A stretch of DNA of 64,000 nucleotides from contig CM054177.1 of NCBI GenBank assembly GCA_028829895.1, positions 51,507,664 through 51,571,663 of the forward strand. The letters run 5' to 3'. Source of the stretch: Sinotaia quadrata. Taxonomy: Eukaryota; Mollusca; Gastropoda; Architaenioglossa; Viviparidae. Both the position numbers and the translations under genes were made by a program. Shown here piece by piece: positions 21,720-32,890 of the stretch. Positions within the stretch are counted from its first letter, which is position 1. Every line of letters starts with the position of its first letter. Under the pieces are notes generated by a model. The model was not told where the DNA came from. It did no database searches and saw only the letters and a program-made list of their open reading frames with translations.

Positions 21720-22963
21720 CCCTAACTTATCAATCCAGAAACCCTTTGCAGTTTTCTCTCTTTTTAAAAAAAACAAAAAAACATACTCATTAATTTACCA
21801 ACTAAGTGTGTATGGTAAAATAAAGAATATTATTTAGGACTGACTGAATTAAGATATGAAAGAATATAATATTATTATTTAGGACTGAATGAGTGAAGAT
21901 ATGAGAGAGCGTAAAGTCTGAAACATATCTTCTTCCTCCAATTCTGAGGTTTGAGTTGAAAAAGAATGGACTAAAAATAGATAACAGAACATTACATACA
22001 GCTGGTGTTTGTGAAGGCTCGGAATGTTTAAGTAACGGATCTTTGTAGTGAACAGATCTCTGTTAGGGCTGAATTCTACTGTAGATCCTCCCCAGCTATA
22101 GATCTAGGTAGTATACTTACAGAAACAAATGTCATAATGTCTTTCAAGTTCGATGAGACAGACAACTCATCTGCTGCATCATCCTACTGCCAATTTAATT
22201 CCTCTCCCTTTCTACAAGAGAAATACTGCAGAGTATTGATTCCAAGTAATATACTTCATGTCAAGTCGATATTCTCCAGACGTGTAGACAAATAAATACA
22301 ACCAATAAAGACCTAGCTCGAATAATTATGAACTTTATAACAGTGATCAGAATTTTGAAAGAACTTTATAATTTCCTCCTTGGTTATGTTATAATCTCCC
22401 AGGATTATGTGTTACTAAATTCTGCACGTAGATTAAAAAAAAAAAAAAAGCTCGTAACGAGGCAGAAGTACTAAAGATAGGTAAATTTAATAATCAGAAG
22501 CACCACTTCCAATTCTTAAAATCAAACTGTATTTAAGCTGCTCGATAAGACTGCCAGAAGAGAGATGATTAGCAAACAGCAGATACAAGTACTGGTGTTG
22601 ATCGAAAAGCTAGTCAGGTGTATCGAGGTAACTTGCCCCGTAATCGTTTTAATGGTGTTTGAACTGTGCAACGTGCACTCGAAAGCTGAAAGGAACTCGC
22701 AATAACCATTTAGCCTTTAGAGTTAAAAAAAAAAAGTAAGATATGTAAAAGTAATGTGACCCGAGTTCATATCGCAGTACGAATACGTTTTTCAATTTTT
22801 TTTTCTTTTAAAACACGCTCGGCAGAGAAATGTGAAAGTCTTTAAATGAGATATGAATGAAAAATGAATTGTCTGAGTGAATGCGAAGAAAGAAATTGAA
22901 AATAAGAGATGAGATTCTGAAGCTATTTATTAAGGAGAGGGTGGTGAGGAAGGTTTTATAGGA
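21720..22963. other. Unassigned stretch
   Basis: A short duplication of ATTATTTAGGACTGA-words lies at 21829-21905, and there are poly-A runs near 22435 and 22727. No gene was seen. Confidence 0.4.
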
Positions 22964-23337
22964 TGTCAAGTAAATGGCATTCTTTGATACTTTCAGAATA
23001 ATGTAACTAATACAAAATGAATTATTATTTATGTTTGTGTAAATATTTACAAATATGTCAAGTAAATGGCATTCTTTGATACTTTCAGAATAATATAGCT
23101 AATACAAAATGAATTATTATTTATGTTTGTGTAAATATTTACAAATATGTCAAGTAAATGGCATTCTTTGATACTTTCAGAATAATATAGCTAATACAAA
23201 ATGAATTATTATTTATGTTTGTGTAAATATTTACAAATATGTCAAGTAGATGGCATTCTTTGATACTTTCAGAATAATGTAGCTAATACAAAATGAATTA
23301 TTATTTATGTTTGTGTAAATATTTACAAATATGTCAA
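22964..23337. repeat. 92-bp tandem repeat, 4 copies
   Basis: Four near-identical copies of ATGTCAAGTAAATGGCATTC, TTTGATACTTTCAGAATAAT and the following AT-rich half ending GTGTAAATATTTACAAAT. Only a handful of substitutions separate them, so expansion is recent. GTAAATATTTAC at the unit end is a perfect palindrome. Confidence 0.95.
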
Positions 23338-24269
23338 TTCAAATGCGTGTTTTAGAATTTTTGGGGAGCTGTTGATAAAGCTCAGACATCACTTAATTTC
23401 TACTTTATTTCTAAGATAATCTCAAAGGCGTAATGTTCGCCAATACAGGCCAGTCATCTGAATACATATTTCCATTCAACATTTACTAAACAATACAAAG
23501 AGAAAAACAAACTCAAATTTTCATCAAAAACATAATAAACTTGATTATTACAACTTTGCATCTGTAACATATAGAGAGTTTGTATCCTGGTCTGGGTCGA
23601 TCTGAATATTAACAATAACGCTGAAGGCAGAAACAAGTATCACTTGTCTGAACAGTTCATTGGATATATCGGCAAACACTTTTGAAACTTTGAAAGTGAC
23701 AGTTCATCGTAGTTTGTCAAGGATAACATTTTTCCATTATCTTGGAAACATGTACATGTAAATACTCTTGCTATATCAACTGTTAGTTGCATACGTTTGA
23801 TATGAGGCAACGATAAAACCAAGGTGCAATCATGCTGTAGGTGGGAATTCCATTTTAAGCCAAGTCCTTCGTCCGCGGGTACCTGCCGTGAATATTAGGC
23901 CTACTCTTTATCAAGTTCCGGTGAATCGGGGGGGGGGGCAAAAATCTGTTCAAACTGTCTTAAGTTAGCTATACATGCCCCAACGAAACAGCCTTCGAGA
24001 GTAGCGAGAGGTAAAGACATACAATTACCAGCTTTTCACCTGGTCACGATTGTTGCACCTATGAAAACAGACAGCTGGGGCTTAACGCGAGCAGCCATGG
24101 CAACAGTCAGAAAAAGCCTTTAGCTTACGGGCAGGCCTGTCTATCTTCACAGACGGCCTTTATTTGTTAAATTCTGTAAATATATTCACATGGAGAATGT
24201 ATACAAAAGTGACATCTCAAAACGTTTCCTGCTGACAGATATTAAGCTGCAGCTTTCCATAGTGTAAAG
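23338..24269. other. Unassigned stretch
   Basis: Two 60-codon minus-strand frames (23454-23636, 23640-23822) have no family resemblance. A poly-G run lies at 23929. No gene called. Confidence 0.4.
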
Positions 24270-24700
24270 GACGCTTTTTTTAAACTAAAGAAAACTGTGC
24301 TTATGCGTTTCAGTCAAATCGTTCACAAGCTGTCTTGCTCTACATTACTACAGTGTAAATCAGTGCAGAGAGAAAGAGCTTACCAGTTTCAACTTCTTCT
24401 TAAATTAATGTAGGGGGGGGGGCGCTTCCGGCTTCCGCATAGTTTCAACTACCAGCTTGACGCATTTTTATAACAAAGAAAGCTATGCAAGATTGCATTT
24501 CCCTTAGCTCGTTCGCGACTTGTTCTACAGTACTACAGTATAAATCAGTGCGCACGCGCGCAATACACACAGACTTATCGGTTTCTTTGATCAGTTTGAC
24601 GTATTTTTAAACAAAGAAAGCTATGCAAGTTTGCATTTCAGTTAAGTTCTTTATGACAAGTTGCCTTACTCTACATTACTACAGTGTAAACCAGTGGAAA
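24270..24700. repeat. Degenerate ~150-bp triplication
   Basis: Three diverged copies share AACAAAGAAAGCTATGCAAG, CATTTCAGT(T/C)AA and CTACATTACTACAGTGTAAA-CAGTG words. Poly-G and a CpG-rich GCGCACGCGCGC patch have accumulated between them. Confidence 0.7.
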
Positions 24701-25039
24701 TACCCCTCCCCCCACCCCACCCCAGGTGGCCAGTTTCAACCACAAATTTATCAGATTAGCGGAATTGCTGACAAGATACTACATTATACAAACAAAGCAA
24801 GTGGAAAACAATTCACAGCTGGAGAAGAAACATTAGAAATTCTGTGTCGTTAATAAAACAGCTATATCAACTATCTGCAAATATAGCTTTCTTTCTGCTT
24901 TTCACTAAGTGAAAGAACAAAGAAATCATTATACGTTGCTCATTAAGGTATCTGACGTCAAATTCAAAAGTTAGGGATCAATCTAACAATCTAATCACTA
25001 ACTGATTAAGTAAAGGAAATCAACAAAGACACAAACTAT
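24701..25039. other. Unassigned stretch
   Basis: AT-rich flank of the family 1 dispersed repeat. No gene seen. Confidence 0.4.
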
Positions 25040-26206
25040 GTGTGGTGGAGTAAATTTACCTATCTCTAAACTTAATAATTATATACTTGTTGCCAATGTT
25101 AACGTGACCCGATCTTAGGCACTGCTTAGGGTGGTAGTTTTTGTGTCAGAGTTGGAATAAACAACTCAGGTAAAGAATATGCTAGAACTTGCTGATGCAA
25201 TCCAAACCAGCTACAAGCGGTTGAGTTGTTTTTCTGAATATTAGTCTCATGTTTGCTCAAAACAAATTCAACCATTGGGATGGAGTGAAAATTACTTTGC
25301 TGAAGAAAGTCTAATATTCTAATCACTTTGATTTTGATGAAACTTGAGTCCAGTCATAAAGGCAATTGTTAGCTTATGGTAAGTTAACTGACTGATAAAG
25401 AAAGAATGGACTTAGAAATATTTTGTACATATTTGCTATTAACCTATGGAGAATGCTTTATGTAATTGAACCATTATTTCTAAGTTCACTAATTTGATAA
25501 CATTGTACATCACACTTGTGAATTTTGATCAATGTTATATTTCTTATGCTGTGTGTGTGTATCGGGCTAATGAATATTGTTGCAGGATTTGTCAGTTGAG
25601 AATGTGTGTAAAGAGAGAAAGCATTTAGACTTAGAGATGAAATGTGTCTTAAATTTAATGCTGCCTTAATTTAACTTTTGCAGAAAGAAGCATACATTTC
25701 CTCTTTGATGATTTTGATCTGCTTCAGACTACATTGACTACTGGATCATGTTGGTGTGTGAATCCAGCTTGGTTGTCAACTTATCAGTAATGTGTTCCTG
25801 TAAGTTGATTCCTGTGAATTACATTCAAGAGCCAAAACAGTGAAAATTGAGTCTTGAGTTTGGTCTCAAGAATTCACAAAAGTTTCTTGAACATTCCTTG
25901 TGGTGTGTTGAGTAGTGCACATGAAGATTCTAGAGCACTCCCTGTGATGTGCTTTGACATCAAATGTGAAGTTCTGGACGATTCTCCACAGTGTACTTTG
26001 TGAATATATCTGGAACAGATGTGTAATGTGTCCAGAAGGGGTACATTGGATCATCACCTAATAAAATAAGTGATTAGATGCAAACTAAGTGATTGTGTAC
26101 ATGTGCTATGAAATGATTATGTACTTGGACTATAATTATCTCTCAAAAACTCCACTCTTATCTCTATGATGAATTATTCTATGAACTTGATATTATATAT
26201 AAATAT
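25040..26206 (+). repeat. Dispersed repeat family 1, copy B, left part
   Basis: It begins TGTGGTGGAGTAAATTTACC and matches, with substitutions and indels, 55500-56775. Shared landmarks include AACTCAGGTAAA-AATATGCTA, CAGTTAACTTACCATAAGC (reverse), the GTGAATTTTGATC block and ACTCCACTCTTATCTCTATG. It is cut at 26206 by the LTR retrotransposon and resumes at 34438. Open frames such as 25126-25326 and 25866-26057 are not conserved between copies. Confidence 0.85.
26202..26206. repeat. LTR-retrotransposon target-site duplication, left
   Basis: AATAT, identical to 34438-34442 on the other side of the element. Confidence 0.92.
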
Positions 26207-27753
26207 TGTTACGTTTCCAGTATTTATTTAAAGACCCTGCTTAGAATAATTAAAAGACTTTAAATATAATTAATTCTTCCTCTCATATTCTACGCAGACT
26301 GGTTGCTCAATTTATTATCTGACTAATTAAAAGTGCGTCTTGTAGTTCAGACGACAAATTTACAGACTAATAAACTGCGAACTTTTAGCTAGATTTGAAA
26401 ACAGTTAAATCCCTCTAAATTAATATGCACTCGTCATCAATCTTTCTGCTCATCCGCCCCCATTCAAATCTAAGAATTAATCTAATTGGTCTATTGTGCA
26501 TAGAAATCAACTACTAAGAGGTATTAACAAAGAAAATAAGATTTAATAAAGTTTAACAAATTAACAATAAATCGAATGCAACGCGAATCGTCTTCACTCT
26601 GTCTTTACGCGCCTATGCCTGATTTTTGTCAATCTAAATTGCCAGAAAAGTGTTCCTTTGAGATCTGTACACTTGATCTTGCACTTAGCTCTATTCTTGT
26701 ATCCTTGGTCTCAACACTCAATCATGCTGATTCGTTCCCTCAGTCCCCCTTTAACGACACACGTGGTGCATAAGGAATGATGTCCCTTTGTTAGTGGCTA
26801 GGAACTGGAATTTTTGCAGCATGGCCCTCAGAGTGGATTTCGACACGCTTACACCAATAAGCTAATGCAGGTGAGGCATGGGTGAACATGAACCATGAGC
26901 CGACCTGTGGATGCAACGTGTTTGGATATAATTCTCAACCTAACAGGTCCTACCTAGGCATGGCTCAATTAAATGCGCTGAACAAAGAGTTTCGACCTCG
27001 CGTCGCTTACAATTAGATTTTAGAAAAAATATAATCGTCTCACATGTGTTCCATTTAACAGTCATGACGTATGAAGCAATAAAATAGATGCAACGTTAAA
27101 TTAATGTTCATACAAGAGGTAATTCAAACCGACAGAGCGCTTCACAATTTACAATTAAAATTACACGCAATAATTGAATTACATGAAGAATTCATATCGA
27201 GCGCAGCATTCTGGCTCTTAGTGAATTAAAACAATATAAATTAAAGTACAGAAATGGAAAAATGGTTACAATAAATTTATATTCCGTAACATATAGGTTT
27301 TCAGCTATTTCTCTGAACCATGCTCAAGTGTATATGGAAATCATATAATACATAGCACAAATACATACTTAAACAATACATAGGCAAATACTATTAAATA
27401 AAATGATACCTTTGAGAGAAGTCGAAGGGTACCTTGATTCTCTATGGCGCCGGCTGCCTCTCACGACCCGAGTAAGCTGATGGAATTAGCTAAAATGTGC
27501 TCGAAGTGAGGGAGCGGAAGCGTGTGGGTACATATATAGAAAGGTATATTGCGTATCACGTGACTGTTCGCAAAGCATGTGGTTGGTTCGAGAACTGGAC
27601 AATGGTCCTAAAGTTACATAACATCTTGACCTGTTCTAGAAGCACCTAGAAAAAGGAAGCTTTGAACAAAGGGCCAAGGGTTTCAAATATTCGAATTTGA
27701 AGTAAACAAGGCAAGTGGGTCACGAAGTCGGACAATTTTATCAGACTGTGACA
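26207..27753 (-). repeat. 3' LTR of the Gmr1-like element
   Basis: In element orientation it begins TGTCACAG and ends CGTAACA, giving the TG...CA ends of LTRs. Length is 1547 bp, the same as the 5' LTR. A 65-codon plus-strand frame inside it (26576-26773) recurs identically in the other LTR; it runs antisense to the element and has no recognisable domain. Confidence 0.97.
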
Positions 27754-27766
27754 CCCCCTTGCTTTT
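27754..27766 (-). other. Polypurine tract
   Basis: On the minus strand AAAAGCAAGGGGG lies immediately before the 3' LTR, where plus-strand DNA synthesis is primed in LTR retroelements. One C interrupts the purine run. Confidence 0.85.
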
Positions 27767-27976
27767 GAGGCGTTTATCTTGCCAAAGATAAAATGCCTCC
27801 TACAAATTATGTATGATAAAATGTAGAAGTCCACAATGAAGAAAAATTTACACAAAAAAAATTTCGACATTCCTAGAAATAAGGTGTGCAACTATATTTC
27901 ATATTTACAGGAAGGAATCCGTAGGGTTCAGTTAATTGATTAAACAACATTCTATCAGTACCGGCACTTGATGGCA

Positions 27977-30900
27977 TCAAGCACGACTCATGTAATCTGC
28001 GCCAACATTCAAAGACCCTTTGATGTAATGAATATTTGCGTCATACTGTGTCAGAAACAAAGACCAACGCATTAAACGGCTGTTCGTAAATTGCGCCTGT
28101 CCGAGAAAGGCCAACGGCTGGTGATCGCACTCAATGACAAAGGTTTTTCCGTACAAATAGTTTTCGAACTTTTTTATGGCCCAAACTATTGCAAGACATT
28201 CCTTTTCACTGGTGGAATATTTCTGTTCAGTAGTTGTGAGTTTACGGCTTGCATATGCAACTGGGTGTTTGGTGTCATTGTGTTCTTGTAATAACACTGC
28301 TCCTAATCCTGTGTTGCTAGCATCAGTCCTTAACAAGAATGGTTTTGTCAAATCTGGCAGTTTAACAACTAAATCTGAAGTCAGTCTAGATTTCAGTGTG
28401 TCAAAAGCGTTTTGGCATGCATCAGTCCACACTACTTTTGTAGGCATATTCTTACGTGTCAAGTCAGTCAGAGGACATGCAATGGCACTAAAATCAGGTA
28501 CGAATTTTCTGTAGTAGTTAGCAAGACCAAGAAAACTTCTAACTTGTGTTTTTGTTAGCGGTTGTGAAGTGTCCTTAAGTTGTGCTATCTTAGCTTCACT
28601 TGGCGACATAGTTCCATGACTCAACTTGTGTCCCAAGAAGTCTAAGGAGAATTGTGCTATTTCACACTTCGTAGGGCGGGCAGTGAGGTTGGCTTGCTTT
28701 AATCTGGCTAGCACATCTCGTAAGAGTGTTAAATGCTCCTCCCATGTCTGGGTGCCTAGAATTAAATCATCCATGAAGTTCTCAACTCCGCGTCCGTACA
28801 GTGGTTCTAACAATGACCGCATCATTTTAGAAAAAATGCTTGGAGCGTTTGAAACTCCGAAAGGCATAACTTTCCATGTGTAGTTTCCTACTGGTGTAGT
28901 GAAAGCTAGTATGTGTCGATCAGTGTCCTTGACCTTGATTTGCCAAAAACCGCGTGACAAATCTATTTTGGTATAGTAATGAGCGTTAGCTAGCTTAGTG
29001 AAGATGAGATCCGGATCAGGAAGAGGTTCGGCACAAAACTCTGTCACTTGATTGAGTTTGCGGTAGTCTACGCAAAAACGGAACGAGTTATCACGTTTTT
29101 TAATCAACACGATGGGTGATCCGTAGGCACTGTCAGTCTTCTCTATGACCCCTAGATCTAGCATAGTCTTAATCTCACGTCTAACGTCATCTATCTTAGC
29201 GTGTGGCAACGGATACGGCTTCAAACGTATCGGTTTGTTGTCAGTCAGCTTCAGTGAAAATTCTATTAAGTCTGTCAACCCTGGTTTGTCTGTCAGAGTA
29301 GATGAGAACTCATTAAGCAATTCATTCACTTCTTTTTTCTGTCTTTCTGTCAAGGCTTCATTTACCCTAACGTCTTTGACAGTTTCGTCCGTCTGTAGAG
29401 GACAGTTTGGTAAAGTACCAGTGACGCAATCAGTATCCCCCTCGTCTTCTGTAACTATCGTCGCTACGACAAAATCAGCTTGAGTGGTTTGATCCTCACG
29501 GCTTATGTACTTTTTGAGTAGGTTAACATGAAAGATTTTCTCTCTCTTTCCTGTCTGCACCTTATAGTTCAGTCCCCCTAGCTTGGCGGTAACTACAAAG
29601 GGCCCCTTCCATTTCATCTGAAGTTTGTTATGTGCTTCAGGAAGCAACAGTAACACTTTGTCGTTAACTTCAAATTCTCTAGGTTTGGTGTGCTTATTGT
29701 AATATTCTGCCTGTCTAGACTGAGCTATCGTCAAGTTTTCCCGTGCTATCTTGCCTATAGTTTCAAGACGGTTTCTTAAGTCAGTGACGTATGTATAAGT
29801 TGTCTTAACTTCGTCATCTGTCTTTTCATCAGTCCAAAGTGCCTTCAAAATCATCATCGGTCCGCGTACAGTACGTCCGTAAAGTAGCTCAAATGGTGAA
29901 AACCCGGTGGAAGATTGTGGCACCTCCCTATATGCAAATAGTAGGGCAGGGATGTATCTGTCCCAGTCTTTCGGTTTATCTGTGGCGAGCTTTTTAAGTG
30001 CTGTTTTTAATGTCCCATTGTATTTTTCAATCAGACCATTTGCCTGGGGGTGGTATGGTGTGCAAGTAAGATGTTTGATGGAAAGTAAACGATTTACTTC
30101 CTTCATTACGTTGCCTATGAATTGACTCCCCTGATCTGTCAAAATTTCAGTAGGAATACCAACACGACTCCAAAGACCGAAAAGGGCTTCGGCGACAGTT
30201 TCAGTATCAATATTTTTCAATGGTACTGCGTCGGCGAATCTTGTTGCGTAATCAATAGTGGTCAGCACGTATCGATTACCTCTCGTTGATGTGGGTATTA
30301 TAGGCCCAATCAAATCCAATGCTACGCGCTTGTAGGGTTCACTGATCAGTTCAGGCTCTCCTAACGGTGCGGGTCTGATTGAATTTTTAGACTGTGTTCT
30401 CTGGCATGTGTCGCAACTTAACACGAATCTACGGATATCGGCAGTGATGTCCGGCCAATAAAACTCACTTGTAATACGACTAGTTGTTTTTTGTACACCC
30501 ATGTGTGCACCAAAAAGACTCTCATGACCTAATCGTAATACGTCATTTCGTTTGGTTTGTGGAACGACTAATTGTTTCCGAAATTCGTCTCCCACTTTCG
30601 AATAGCGGTACAATAAACCCTTTTTCAGAATAATGCACGCTTTCTTATTCGAATCGTCAGTGTTGACGTCACTAACAAGTACAGCTTGCTTGCGTAACTT
30701 GTATAGTGTTTCGTCCTCAGCTTGTAATATTTTAATCTCGCTAACTGTTGCTTTATCTACGGCTGGTGCGGCAGACATCGGTGCAGTTACAGATTTGTCT
30801 TTACTACTCGCTGCTCTGGTTACAGCGTTAACCAGTGGTGGTTCAGTTGAAGTTTGTTTTTTGCACGGCAAAACATACTTGCAACCAAGGATCACGTCAT

Positions 30901-32278
30901 GCGGTGAGTTTTCCATAACTGCCGCTTTGACTGTTCCTTCTACAAAGTCTGAAACAATCGAGACTTCAGCTACTGGTAAAATGTCTTGTTCGCCGTTTGC
31001 AAAGGTGACAGAGATTGTCTCCCCTGTGTAGTCGGTACGGTTAACTAATGATGCATTTACAATAGCGTCTAGCTCACACCCTGTATCAAGCAAAGCGATT
31101 GTATCGTGACCGTTTGCCTGTACTGGTGTTCGATTCGACTTTTCTGTTTTAGGTGTATGACTTTCTACTGCGTAAACTTTAGCTGTTTTCTTTTCAGGAC
31201 ATGTTCGTGAAAAATGGCCACTATCACCACAAGTGTAACATGCAAGATTCTTTTTATCTTTCTGTTTGTCGGACTTGTTTTTAGTGTCGGGTTTAGATGT
31301 TTTATCATCACGCTCATTAGGTGCCTTCCCGTCATTTTTCTTATCCTTTCGAGTCTGCGGTTCGTTCGGTCGAGACTTGTTGTTCGCGTGTGCGTTCGAG
31401 AATTGAGAATGTGCGTCATCAAAGCGATCGGCGGCGTTGCCTATCTCCTCTAGCGTAGATTTTTCCCTTATTGCTAAGTGAATCAGTAGATCTGATTTGT
31501 ATGACCCGAGAATATGGTCTTTTACCATTTCATCCCTAAGACCTGCGTACGTCTGTGGAGTTTCGGCTAGATCTATCCATCTTTGGAACAAGTCAGCTAC
31601 GCATCGTATGTACTGTGCGTGCGTCTCTGAACTGGCTTTAGTGGCCTGTTTAAACTTACGTCGGTATGTATCTGCTGTGAGTTTGTAACGTTTCAATAAT
31701 GCGGCCTTGACTGTGTCGTAATTATCTGACTCAGAATCGCTAAGCTTATTGAACTCGTTTTTCGCACTGCCCTGCAATAACCCCGATAAATTTATCGCCC
31801 AATGTTCCGCTGGAATGTTCGTTGCTCTGGCTAACTTTTCAAACGTTTTTAAATACGCGTCTATTTGATCTTTGTTCTCATCAAATGGGACCATATTTAT
31901 CTTTGGAATGATATTTTCAATTCTACTGTGATTATTTCCATCGCTAGAACGCGAATCACCACTGCTTCTGCGGTCACGGTTTGGATTAGTAACTTCTAGT
32001 TTCTTTACCTCCCATTCTAACCGTTTTATTTCCGCGTCTGCCGCGATGCGTTTGGCTTCTGTGTCCGCTGCGATGCGTTTAGCTTCAGTTTCGGCTAGTT
32101 TTTCAGCTTCTAACTTTTTCAGCTCGCGGATAGCTACGCGTTCTTCCCTTTCTATCTCTTGTCTCTCCTTTTCCGCTTTCTCTAGCTCAGTTTTAAGGTA
32201 GCTAGTCAGTTCGTCACCCTGGTATCCTATTAAGGAACCTTTCCTTTTCAGATTTTCAATAATCTGCTCTAGATCCAT
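27977..32278 (-). CDS. Gag-Pol polyprotein with integrase before reverse transcriptase
   Basis: The 1433-codon frame has no internal stop or frameshift. Domains by residue: charged coiled coil (about 30-95); Gag capsid-like region (about 120-290); lysine-rich linker; CCHC zinc knuckle C347-C350-H355-C360; retropepsin with active site D398-T-G; integrase zinc-binding H585/H592/C622/C625; integrase core D655, D715, E751 with exactly 35 residues between the last two (D,D35E); GPF motif at 892-894; reverse transcriptase with FMDD at 1168-1171; RNase H residues D1319, E1360, D1385, D1428. The protein ends five residues after D1428 (GADYMSRA), so nothing follows RNase H. Gag and Pol are fused in one frame without a slip site; how Gag excess is achieved is not evident. 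The Met at 32278 opens the conserved coiled-coil start, which is shared with the second copy at 60653. Confidence 0.97.
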   Translation of the reverse strand: MDLEQIIENLKRKGSLIGYQGDELTSYLKTELEKAEKERQEIEREERVAIRELKKLEAEKLAETEAKRIAADTEAKRIAADAEIKRLEWEVKKLEVTNPNRDRRSSGDSRSSDGNNHSRIENIIPKINMVPFDENKDQIDAYLKTFEKLARATNIPAEHWAINLSGLLQGSAKNEFNKLSDSESDNYDTVKAALLKRYKLTADTYRRKFKQATKASSETHAQYIRCVADLFQRWIDLAETPQTYAGLRDEMVKDHILGSYKSDLLIHLAIREKSTLEEIGNAADRFDDAHSQFSNAHANNKSRPNEPQTRKDKKNDGKAPNERDDKTSKPDTKNKSDKQKDKKNLACYTCGDSGHFSRTCPEKKTAKVYAVESHTPKTEKSNRTPVQANGHDTIALLDTGCELDAIVNASLVNRTDYTGETISVTFANGEQDILPVAEVSIVSDFVEGTVKAAVMENSPHDVILGCKYVLPCKKQTSTEPPLVNAVTRAASSKDKSVTAPMSAAPAVDKATVSEIKILQAEDETLYKLRKQAVLVSDVNTDDSNKKACIILKKGLLYRYSKVGDEFRKQLVVPQTKRNDVLRLGHESLFGAHMGVQKTTSRITSEFYWPDITADIRRFVLSCDTCQRTQSKNSIRPAPLGEPELISEPYKRVALDLIGPIIPTSTRGNRYVLTTIDYATRFADAVPLKNIDTETVAEALFGLWSRVGIPTEILTDQGSQFIGNVMKEVNRLLSIKHLTCTPYHPQANGLIEKYNGTLKTALKKLATDKPKDWDRYIPALLFAYREVPQSSTGFSPFELLYGRTVRGPMMILKALWTDEKTDDEVKTTYTYVTDLRNRLETIGKIARENLTIAQSRQAEYYNKHTKPREFEVNDKVLLLLPEAHNKLQMKWKGPFVVTAKLGGLNYKVQTGKREKIFHVNLLKKYISREDQTTQADFVVATIVTEDEGDTDCVTGTLPNCPLQTDETVKDVRVNEALTERQKKEVNELLNEFSSTLTDKPGLTDLIEFSLKLTDNKPIRLKPYPLPHAKIDDVRREIKTMLDLGVIEKTDSAYGSPIVLIKKRDNSFRFCVDYRKLNQVTEFCAEPLPDPDLIFTKLANAHYYTKIDLSRGFWQIKVKDTDRHILAFTTPVGNYTWKVMPFGVSNAPSIFSKMMRSLLEPLYGRGVENFMDDLILGTQTWEEHLTLLRDVLARLKQANLTARPTKCEIAQFSLDFLGHKLSHGTMSPSEAKIAQLKDTSQPLTKTQVRSFLGLANYYRKFVPDFSAIACPLTDLTRKNMPTKVVWTDACQNAFDTLKSRLTSDLVVKLPDLTKPFLLRTDASNTGLGAVLLQEHNDTKHPVAYASRKLTTTEQKYSTSEKECLAIVWAIKKFENYLYGKTFVIECDHQPLAFLGQAQFTNSRLMRWSLFLTQYDANIHYIKGSLNVGADYMSRA

Positions 32279-32870
32279 TTTACTGTCTTAGCGCGCTGGC
32301 TACAATAACAATGTATCTCGTGAATTGTGTGTTTTAACCGTCGGCGATAACTCCGCTTATCCCGAAAATAACTTTTAGGCTACAACCTTACAAAAATTAT
32401 TTAATTTACTCAGAACACCTTCCGAAATAAATTACGCGTTAACTCTTACACGTTTCACCTGCTTGTCACAGTGTCCGCTGTTCCAAGACTTTCGTAATGT
32501 CACGGCTCCTACCATACAACATTACACATTATATCTAGCACCCTAAATATAATAGTCCGAAGTCTGTTACTACCGATAACTCTCCTAGCTGGCGGTATAA
32601 CCTTCGACTCCTCACAATGAAGTACTCAGTAACACAATACTAAATAAATCATCAATTAGCTAACGTAATGCTTAACTACGCTTAAACATATATTAACTAA
32701 CATGCACGCTACTCTGCAAAAGAATACATGCACATGTCACAACAAAAGCAAAGAAAATCAGTGATACAAAAATCAAAAGAACAATTGGCAATTCTGTTCG
32801 TTCGTTCGTTTCTAGGTTATGATGCGCCCTATGTATAAAAATGTTACAATTTACAATTTAATACATATCA

Positions 32871-32888
32871 ATCCCGGACGAGCCCCCA
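32871..32888 (-). other. Primer binding site, tRNA-Pro type
   Basis: On the minus strand TGGGGGCTCGTCCGGGAT lies two bases (AG) inside the 5' LTR. It is the complement of a tRNA-Pro 3' end (…CCCCCA) and is the same 18-mer known as the murine leukaemia virus primer site. Confidence 0.92.
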
Positions 32889-32890
32889 CT

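Noticed and set aside
28091..31688. Many plus-strand frames (for example 28176-28514, 29145-29483, 30633-31031)
   Set aside because: Antisense shadows of the 1433-codon gag-pol frame; the same shadows recur at the mirrored places in the second copy.
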